From assembly GCF_900184965.1 (NCBI RefSeq), contig NZ_FXYA01000002.1, positions 1 through 64,000 on the forward strand: a stretch of DNA of 64,000 nucleotides, given 5' to 3'. The position numbers and the translations under genes were made by a program. Below the pieces are notes generated by a model. The model was given only the letters and a program-made list of their open reading frames with translations. It searched no databases and was not told the origin of the DNA. Below are positions 54,790 to 61,364 of this stretch, piece by piece. Source of the stretch: Akkermansia muciniphila. Lineage in GTDB: Bacteria; Verrucomicrobiota; Verrucomicrobiia; Verrucomicrobiales; Akkermansiaceae. Position 1 is the first letter of the stretch, and the number at the start of each line of letters is the position of its first letter.

Positions 54790-56520
54790 TCACGGTTTGA
54801 ACAGCTTCCTGTTCCCGGCCAGGGTATTCCATACCTGCTTCACTTCCCCGGCCAGCGTCTGCTTCATCATGGCAAGGGAAAAGTCCGCGGCCTGGCCCAT
54901 GCTGATGTAAGGAGGCAGGGCAATGGCGTCCCTGTCCACATGCGCGTCGAGCAGAGCGGCGCCGGGATAATTCAGGAACATGTCCACCATCTGATCCACC
55001 TGGCTGGATTTGTCCAATAAAAATCCCTTGATGCCGACGGCATCCGCCACGGCGGCAAAAGAGGGATTATTCAGATTGATCTGCCATGGGATCAGCCCGG
55101 CCGCCTGCATTTCCAACTGGATGAAATCCAGACAGTCATTGTTATACACCACGATTTTCACCGGCAGCCTGTACTGCACGATCGTGATGAGATCCCCCAG
55201 CAGCATGGACAGGCCGCCATCTCCGCACAGGGCAATTACCTGACGTCCGGGGTATTCCATCTGCGCCCCGATGGCCATCGGCATGGCATTGGCCATGGAG
55301 CCATGATTGAAGGAAGCCAGCGTCCTCCTGCCCGGCGTAGCGCACAGGAACCTTGCGCTCCAGATGCAGGGGGTGCCGGTATCTACCGTAAATACGGCGT
55401 CGGATGCCGCATGCCTGTTCAAGGCGGTCGTGAGCTGTTCCGGACGGATGGGAGACTCCTTGTCATTTCCTTCCATATAGGCGTTCATATCCCTCACGTC
55501 CCTGGCGTGGCGTTTCAGGGAGGCGTCCAAATGCCCGGAATCCGTTTTTTCCTGCACCATGTTCAGCAACGCCTCCGCCGTGACGGAAACATCCCCGCAA
55601 ATGCCCAGGTCCAGGCGGCAGCGGCGGCCCAGCACTTCCCCGCGCCTGTCAATCTGCACGATTTCAGGTTTGGTGGGGATGAAATTGAAATAGGGAAAGT
55701 CTGTTCCCCACAACACGATCATGTCGCTTTCATGCATGGCCTTGTAGGCGTCTCCCCACCCCAGCAGCCCCGTCATGCCGATGCCCAGGGGATTGTCATG
55801 CTCAAAATAATCCTTGCCCCGCCAGGTGTAGGCAATCGGGGCTTTCAAACGGTACGCGAGCTTGACAACCTTGTCTTCCGCGCCCGCGCACCCGGCGCCG
55901 CAGAAGAAAGTGATACGGCGGTGGTCATCAAGCATCCGCGCCAGAAGGGATACGGATTCATGCTCAGGAACAACACTCTCCCGGGTATAAGAAGGAGGAT
56001 GAACCATGTGCTTCATCTCCGCGGGGGCATCCGCAATGTCTCCGGGCAGGACGACGACGCCTACGTCGCGCCTGGCCCACGCGTGCTGAATGGCGGACAT
56101 CACTATGCCCGGAGCCTGGGAAGCTTCCGAAACCAGTTCCGCATATGCGCTGCATTCCTTGAAAAGCTGTTCCGGATGCGTGGCCTGGAAATATTCCATG
56201 CCCACCTGGCTCTGCGGGATGTGGGAGGCGATGGCCAGCACCGGAGCATGGTTCCGGTGGGCGTCAAACAGGCCGTTGATCAAATGGAGGTTGCCGGGGC
56301 CGCTGCTGCCGCAGCATACAGCCAGGTTCCCGCTCAGCTGGGCTTCCGCGCTCGCGGCAAATGCCGCCGCTTCCTCATGCCGCACATGAATCCATTCAAT
56401 GGTCTTCCTCCTTCTCAAAGCGTCCGTAACGGGGTTCAGGCTATCCCCCACAATTCCGTAAATTCGCTTAATTCCCGCCTTTTCCAAAATTTCAACGATC
56501 TGATCGGCTACCCTGTGCAT
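54790..56520 (-). CDS. poxB: Thiamine-diphosphate pyruvate dehydrogenase (quinone)/pyruvate oxidase
   Basis: 576 residues from the ATG at 56520, where VADQIVEILEKAGIKRIYGIVG matches the family start (shown in part: MHRVADQIVEILEKAG); an in-frame ATG at 56556 adds 12 residues. Three domains follow. The N-terminal one has the catalytic Glu in HVRHEEAAAFAAS. The middle FAD-binding one has FFCGAGCAGAED. The C-terminal ThDP site has ALCGDGGLSMLLGDL and VVYNNDCLDF. It would convert pyruvate to acetate and CO2 with electrons to quinone. Similar proteins include acetolactate synthases, but the overall pattern favours PoxB. Confidence 0.88.
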   Translation of the reverse strand: MHRVADQIVEILEKAGIKRIYGIVGDSLNPVTDALRRRKTIEWIHVRHEEAAAFAASAEAQLSGNLAVCCGSSGPGNLHLINGLFDAHRNHAPVLAIASHIPQSQVGMEYFQATHPEQLFKECSAYAELVSEASQAPGIVMSAIQHAWARRDVGVVVLPGDIADAPAEMKHMVHPPSYTRESVVPEHESVSLLARMLDDHRRITFFCGAGCAGAEDKVVKLAYRLKAPIAYTWRGKDYFEHDNPLGIGMTGLLGWGDAYKAMHESDMIVLWGTDFPYFNFIPTKPEIVQIDRRGEVLGRRCRLDLGICGDVSVTAEALLNMVQEKTDSGHLDASLKRHARDVRDMNAYMEGNDKESPIRPEQLTTALNRHAASDAVFTVDTGTPCIWSARFLCATPGRRTLASFNHGSMANAMPMAIGAQMEYPGRQVIALCGDGGLSMLLGDLITIVQYRLPVKIVVYNNDCLDFIQLEMQAAGLIPWQINLNNPSFAAVADAVGIKGFLLDKSSQVDQMVDMFLNYPGAALLDAHVDRDAIALPPYISMGQAADFSLAMMKQTLAGEVKQVWNTLAGNRKLFKP

Positions 56521-56621
56521 GTAGCTTAGACACCGTCCAATCTCCCACGGATTCATTCTTATGTGTCATCCTCCCGCCTTTTCCGTACCGGAGAAAATAC
56601 CTGCGGTTACCCTCCCGATAT

Positions 56622-56660
56622 AAGAAACAATAAGGCCGCCGCCTTTGTCAGGCAGCGGCC
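56622..56660 (-). terminator. Rho-independent terminator of the PEP-CTERM gene
   Basis: On the minus strand GGCCGCTGCC, loop TGACAAA, GGCGGCGGCC (one mismatch) and then TTATTGTTTC. It lies 33 bp after the PEP-CTERM gene stop and before poxB. Confidence 0.8.
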
Positions 56661-56692
56661 CATGAATTGACGGGTTTTCCGGTGGGAAACCG

Positions 56693-57442
56693 TCAGGAAC
56701 GGCGGCGGCGCATCATCAGGGCGGCCAGGCCCAGGATTCCCAGAGAAGCGGAGGCCGGCTCCGGAACCTGAAGCCCGGCAAAACCGGCAATCTGTTCCGC
56801 GCCAAGTTTTTCATCCGTCCATTTAACTTCACCCCATGTAAGGTTGGGATTAATCCAGCTGCTAATGGGGTTGGCGTTGCCGTTCATGTTGCCGTTGTAG
56901 GACAACGTGTCAAGCAGAGAACCATTCACATAGACATCCACAGACTGTCTCTGGTCTGCGCCCGTGACGGACAAAGTAACGTTAAGAAGACCTCCACCCA
57001 AAACAACGGAAGTTTCAGAAACGTCCCCACGGTCTTGAGTAAAAGACCCGTTAGAAGTATTCAAGTTTCCATCTCCCATGCCAAGCTTGGCATCTGAAGT
57101 CAGATACAGGGCATTTGCCCCGTAGCTTTGATTTGCGTTGCGTCCATAATAACCGAACAGAGCGGTTTGGGCTCCTTGCGTTAAGGAAGAGGTGTCCAGC
57201 CAGAGGGAGATCGTGTAACTGGAAGCATAAAAATTAGCACCATAAGGAATGGAACCAGCAGGAATAGCGTTGCTTGAAAGACTTCCGAACGTCATCTCTT
57301 TTCCCAGAGCAACACCTTCAGTTGTTGTCATCGTACCGGAATTGTAAAGCGTTCCGGACTCCGGAGCAACAGAGCCGGGGTCCGCCAATGCCGGCACGGA
57401 GCAACAAGCAGCAATAACCATTAATGCTAAAGTCTTTTTCAT
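56693..57442 (-). CDS. PEP-CTERM sorted surface protein with a LamG/concanavalin-like domain
   Basis: 249 residues. It has a signal peptide (MKKTLALMVIAACCSVPALA) and a C-terminal sorting signal: VPEPASASLGILGLAALMM followed by RRRRS. PEP-CTERM proteins are processed by an exosortase and often surface- or exopolysaccharide-associated. The middle is a beta-sandwich of the LamG/concanavalin type (YTISLWLDTSSLTQGAQ; VDVYVNGSLLDTLSYNG). A sugar-binding or adhesin role is inferred. It is divergent from a secreted glycosidase and shares an AT-rich spacer with it that contains a duplicated palindrome, so the two may be co-regulated. Confidence 0.88.
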   Translation of the reverse strand: MKKTLALMVIAACCSVPALADPGSVAPESGTLYNSGTMTTTEGVALGKEMTFGSLSSNAIPAGSIPYGANFYASSYTISLWLDTSSLTQGAQTALFGYYGRNANQSYGANALYLTSDAKLGMGDGNLNTSNGSFTQDRGDVSETSVVLGGGLLNVTLSVTGADQRQSVDVYVNGSLLDTLSYNGNMNGNANPISSWINPNLTWGEVKWTDEKLGAEQIAGFAGLQVPEPASASLGILGLAALMMRRRRS

Positions 57443-57496
57443 TTTTATGTATGATGGACTGATTTGTTAGAGGAATATTCTCTGCCCTTCATATAT

Positions 57497-57511
57497 CGGA
57501 TTCCTAATCCG
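57497..57511 (-). promoter_or_regulatory. Palindromic operator-like site, copy 1
   Basis: Read on the minus strand: CGGATTAGGAATCCG, a perfect 6-bp inverted repeat around AGG. It is about 55 bp upstream of the PEP-CTERM start codon, close to where a promoter would be. An almost identical site lies 238 bp away. Confidence 0.55.
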
Positions 57512-57734
57512 CCCTTTTTTCTCTCAACTGGGAAAGATGGAAAGAACTCTTTTTTATTCTCTAAACAAATTTTCAATATGCTTATTTTCTGCAACTTATG
57601 AAAAAATATAAATGAAGCGCAGAATAATTTTTTTTTGCAGCCGCTTTGAAATTGCTGTTTAGAAACAGAAATCCTTTTTCTCAGAAGAGAAAAATCGTGA
57701 TAATATCTTCATATCTGAAATGTTAGGTTGACCT

Positions 57735-57749
57735 CGGATTAGGAATTCG
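57735..57749 (+). promoter_or_regulatory. Palindromic operator-like site, copy 2
   Basis: CGGATTAGGAATTCG, 14 of 15 identical to copy 1 read in the opposite orientation. It lies 147 bp upstream of the glycosidase start and directly follows TTGACCT. The mirrored placement on a divergent promoter region suggests one regulator for both genes. Confidence 0.55.
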
Positions 57750-57896
57750 GTTGTCTTTTTCCAGCCCTCAAAAAAACAACATAATATTTTCATATTCAAT
57801 AAGAATCACTCTTCTCCCCCTCCACTTCCAAGACCTTTTTCTTGAAAAAGAACCTGCCCCAAATTATGCTCCCGCTAGCTGTAATATCATTTCATC

Positions 57897-60434
57897 ATGA
57901 AATTTTTCAAAACAACCATTGCCATGGCAACCCTGCTGGGCTGTCTGCCCACGTCTCCGGCAGAAGTTGCCTTTCCGGGGCCTGCTCCCGGAACAGCCAA
58001 CGCGGAACAATCCGCTTCCGGCTATACTCTTTCCAATAATATCCTGACGGCCAAATTTATCCTTCGGAACGGCAGTCTTTCCTTCGGGGGAATGACTTCC
58101 AAACTGGGGCCCGTCGCCAAGGCAGGGGGAGACTTATTTATCATCAATCTTCAGGATGGACGGAGCATTAAATCCTCCGATCTGAAAGCGGGAAACGTCA
58201 AGTTCACCGCCCTCCAGCCCAATCCCAAAGCGTTCAGGCTGGCTGACCGCTTCCCGGGAAAAGCCGTCAGCGCCACGTTTCAGGCTCTGAACGGCGCCCT
58301 TCGCATCTCCTGGCGCGCCGTGCTCAGGGATCATTCCCATTACCTGCGGCAGGAACTCCGCCTGGCATGTACGAAACCCATCCAGATGAAAAACATCATA
58401 GCGATGCAATATGACCTGGTAGAAGGGAAAGCCGGAGCGCCCTCCGTCTCCGGCAACGCCAGAGGCGCGCTCATCGTCAATGACCTGGCGTTCACTGCCC
58501 TGGAAACTCCCATGGGCATCAATACTGTGGGGGGCGCCGGAAATACGGCAGGGGGAGAAACCGCCAGCTGGAGAGCGGACAAGTGGTCCACAGCTTCATG
58601 GACAGGAAATTTCAATGTTCCCCAGGAACTGAAAAAGCAGTACGGAGAACAGGTTTCCAGTGCGGAAGGCCCGGTTTCCATTGACGGCAAAGGCGTATGC
58701 GCCGTCACCTTCCAGTATAAGGGAGGGGACAAGGGCAACAACAAGCTGAACCTCGCCGGCGTGCAGCTCCTTTCCTCCAAGGGGGCCGTCCTTGATTCCG
58801 ATTTCCACAACGGCAACACCGGAGATTCCAATGCCGGCAACACTTACACGGTGCAAGTTCCCTCCAGGGGAAATTACATTCTGCGCTACTGGGCCCAGAC
58901 CAAGAGCGAACCGATTGCCAGCAAGGGGGAAATCACCTTTTCCCTGCCCGTGCGCACGCTGGAGGAAAAGCAGGAAGCCCAGGCGGGCGAATCCCGGCTG
59001 GCCCAGGGTCTCTGGAGCCGTAAAACCACCATGCAGCCCGGGGAAATATGGGACGTATCCTCCGTTCTCGGAATCTTTGCCCCCGGCCAGCAACGCCGCT
59101 CCTTCCTGGCCTATATGGAACGGGAACGCGTGATGCCCTACCGCCCCTTCATCCATTATAATTCCTGGTATGAACTGAACATCAACCGCAACAATGATTC
59201 GGACCCCGCCAAGCGCATGACGGAAGAACAATGTCTGGCCGTCCTGAAAGACTGGCAGGAACAGTTTTTCCAGAAACGCGGCATGTCCATTGACGCCTTC
59301 GTCTGGGACGACGGCTGGGATGAATTCAACAGCCTGTGGGATTTCCACAAGATGTTCCCGCAGGGCTTCAAGCGCATTGACGCCGCCGCCGGAAAACAAA
59401 AGGCCGGCATCGGCACGTGGCTGGGGCCGGTGGGGGGCTACGGAGCCTCCAAGGGCAAGCGTCTCGCCCACTGGAACGTGAAGCATCCGGACAACAAAAT
59501 CGGCAACTTCCAGCTCTCCAACAAGGAATATTTTGACGCCTTTGTGGGCCGCTGCTCCCAGATGGTGAAGGACTACCATATGAAGTACTTCAAATTCGAC
59601 GGCATCAGCACCCACTTCCATGCCAAGGGGCCCGGCAACGAGGAGGATGCGGAAGGCATCATCCGCGTGCTGAACGCCCTGCGCAAGAAAAAGGGGGATC
59701 TTTACATCAACTGTACCGTAGGGACCTGGGCATCCCCCTTCTGGTTCCGTTACGCGGATTCCGTATGGAGGCAGGAGAATGACTTCGGCACCATCGGAAC
59801 GGGCGACAACCGCGACAAATGGATTACCTACCGCGACCGCCTGGTGCATGAAGTCTTTGTGCAGGGCTCCCCGCTGATGCCCATCAATTCCATGATGACT
59901 CACGGCCTGATGGTCACTAAATTCGGCCCTCCGGCATGCATGCCCCGCGACCCGGAAAACGTCAAGAAAGAACTCCGCTGCGCCACCGCCTGCGGCACTT
60001 CCCTCCAGGAGCTTTACGTGGATCGGGACCTGATGAACGCCAACGGAGGAGTCCTGTGGGACGAACTGGCCAAGGGGATCAAATGGATCCGCCGCAATGC
60101 GGACGTTTTGGACGACGTGCACTGGGTAGGCGGCAATCCGTGGAACAGGGAAACTAACGAAGGGTCCGTATACGGCTGGGCCGCATGGAATAAAAACAAG
60201 GCCACCCTGGCCCTCCGCAATTCCTCCGACCAGGAAAAGAGCCTGACCGGCACCCTGCGCAGCATCCTGGATATTCCCGCGAACGTCAAGGGCTCCATCA
60301 CCTTCAAGGATTCCTATGACGACCAGCGGACGCTGGACGGCTTCTCCGGCAGTTCCGTAAATATTGACAAGGAACTCTCCTTCACGCTGAAGCCCTTTGA
60401 AGTGCTGGTGTACGAAGGAGGCAAGGTCAAATAA
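57897..60434 (+). CDS. Secreted clan GH-D-like glycoside hydrolase with an NPCBM-like module
   Basis: 845 residues with a signal peptide (MKFFKTTIAMATLLGCLPTSPA). A beta-sandwich N-terminal domain is followed by an NPCBM/CBM51-like insert (about 255-345; KGGDKGNNKLNLAGVQLLSS, YTVQVPSRGNYILRYWA). A TIM barrel then begins with RPFIHYNSWYELNINRN. Barrel motifs AFVWDDGWDEFN and YFKFDGIS (Asp568, expected nucleophile) resemble GH27/GH36 alpha-galactosidases, especially the divergent group often mislabelled enterotoxin. Other TIM-barrel families from mucin degraders, such as GH181 sialidases, are not excluded. A strong terminator lies 57 bp after the stop. Confidence 0.72.
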   Translation: MKFFKTTIAMATLLGCLPTSPAEVAFPGPAPGTANAEQSASGYTLSNNILTAKFILRNGSLSFGGMTSKLGPVAKAGGDLFIINLQDGRSIKSSDLKAGNVKFTALQPNPKAFRLADRFPGKAVSATFQALNGALRISWRAVLRDHSHYLRQELRLACTKPIQMKNIIAMQYDLVEGKAGAPSVSGNARGALIVNDLAFTALETPMGINTVGGAGNTAGGETASWRADKWSTASWTGNFNVPQELKKQYGEQVSSAEGPVSIDGKGVCAVTFQYKGGDKGNNKLNLAGVQLLSSKGAVLDSDFHNGNTGDSNAGNTYTVQVPSRGNYILRYWAQTKSEPIASKGEITFSLPVRTLEEKQEAQAGESRLAQGLWSRKTTMQPGEIWDVSSVLGIFAPGQQRRSFLAYMERERVMPYRPFIHYNSWYELNINRNNDSDPAKRMTEEQCLAVLKDWQEQFFQKRGMSIDAFVWDDGWDEFNSLWDFHKMFPQGFKRIDAAAGKQKAGIGTWLGPVGGYGASKGKRLAHWNVKHPDNKIGNFQLSNKEYFDAFVGRCSQMVKDYHMKYFKFDGISTHFHAKGPGNEEDAEGIIRVLNALRKKKGDLYINCTVGTWASPFWFRYADSVWRQENDFGTIGTGDNRDKWITYRDRLVHEVFVQGSPLMPINSMMTHGLMVTKFGPPACMPRDPENVKKELRCATACGTSLQELYVDRDLMNANGGVLWDELAKGIKWIRRNADVLDDVHWVGGNPWNRETNEGSVYGWAAWNKNKATLALRNSSDQEKSLTGTLRSILDIPANVKGSITFKDSYDDQRTLDGFSGSSVNIDKELSFTLKPFEVLVYEGGKVK

Positions 60435-60490
60435 AACCGGCCGGCCCGCACGCCCGGCCAAGCCGGAACGGCGCTGGAAAAACATGTTGA

Positions 60491-60522
60491 GGGAGGCGGG
60501 TATCCCGCCTCCCTTCTTTTTT
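60491..60522 (+). terminator. Strong Rho-independent terminator after the glycosidase
   Basis: GGGAGGCGGG, loop TAT, CCCGCCTCCC, then TTCTTTTTT. A perfect 10-bp stem. Confidence 0.95.
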
Positions 60523-60543
60523 CCCGCCCGCACAGAGCCCGGG

Positions 60544-61197
60544 TCAGAATGTTTTTTCAAACGTCACCGCTTCCAGCGGATTGGCAGGGTTGACCGGCAT
60601 CACCAGGCATTCCGCACCTTCCCCGCCCGGGTACAGCGTCAGGCTGCCGCCGGAGGAATAGACGATGGAGATGCCGTAATATCCCCCTTTTTTCACCAGA
60701 GACCAGGTGCCGCGGCAGGAAGAAACGAGGTCCTCCTCCAGCACGGAAAGGTTCTCCCTCTCCTCCGGGCGGGAAATCCACCTGCCCCATGCCTCCGGAC
60801 GGGGAAAGGAAGAAATCTCGCACGTCCCGTCTTCATTCAGGAGAAGCGTGGAAGAACTGACCTGGAAAAAACGCTTCAGCTCCGGAGGGCGGAAAAACCA
60901 CCGCTCCCTGGGGGAGGATTCCACCTCATACTTTCCGGACAGGTCCCGCAGGTCCGGCTTCTGAATCCACAGGAAAGTTTGTTGACACGCCGCCTGGCGG
61001 CACGCCAACCCCACCACGGCCAGCAGGGAAAGGAACGCCAGAACAAACGCCCACAGAGCCAGCCGCTTCCTCCACCACGCATAAACGGCGGCCAGCCCCG
61101 CCACGCTGCCCGCGCAAACCCAGAACCCCCAGGAACGGGAAAGGAAGGTCAGGGCATCCGCCAGCACGGAAAATCCATGAGAAAGATCATTCCACAT
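60544..61197 (-). CDS. Membrane-anchored protein of unknown function
   Basis: 217 residues. Two N-terminal hydrophobic helices (about 22-40 and 46-66; LALWAFVLAFLSLLAVVGL) are followed by Cys residues in LACRQAACQQ and a beta-rich domain. That domain starts LSGKYEVESSPRERWFF and includes LLLNEDGTCEISSFPRPEAWG and YYGISIVYSSGGSLTLYPG. The pattern of a KYEV strand, NEDGTCE and a final hydrophobic strand recalls small lipocalin-like META or DUF sensors, but I do not assign a family. It is convergent with the glycosidase and divergent from the ATPase. Confidence 0.75.
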   Translation of the reverse strand: MWNDLSHGFSVLADALTFLSRSWGFWVCAGSVAGLAAVYAWWRKRLALWAFVLAFLSLLAVVGLACRQAACQQTFLWIQKPDLRDLSGKYEVESSPRERWFFRPPELKRFFQVSSSTLLLNEDGTCEISSFPRPEAWGRWISRPEERENLSVLEEDLVSSCRGTWSLVKKGGYYGISIVYSSGGSLTLYPGGEGAECLVMPVNPANPLEAVTFEKTF

Positions 61198-61364
61198 AGG
61201 CGCTCCAGAATCTCCGGAACATGGTTAAAGTCAAGACAACAATGCCGCCTTTCAAAGCACGGCCCGCGGGCCGCGCCCCGCGGAAAAACTCCCGTCATGA
61301 CCCCGGAAAATATTCCTCCGCACTTTTCTCACGGACTCCAATCAGGTAAAGAAGCATCTGAACC

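Larger units (their letters stand above)
57443..57896. promoter_or_regulatory. AT-rich divergent promoter region
   Basis: 454 bp, much richer in A and T than the flanking genes. It contains two copies of a 15-bp palindrome (57497-57511 and 57735-57749) and small hairpins near 57654-57692 (CTGTTT/AAACAG and TTTTTCTC/GAGAAAAA). No open frame of note is present. The hairpins, at the AT-rich centre, could belong to a leader or small RNA, but I cannot show that. Confidence 0.6.
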
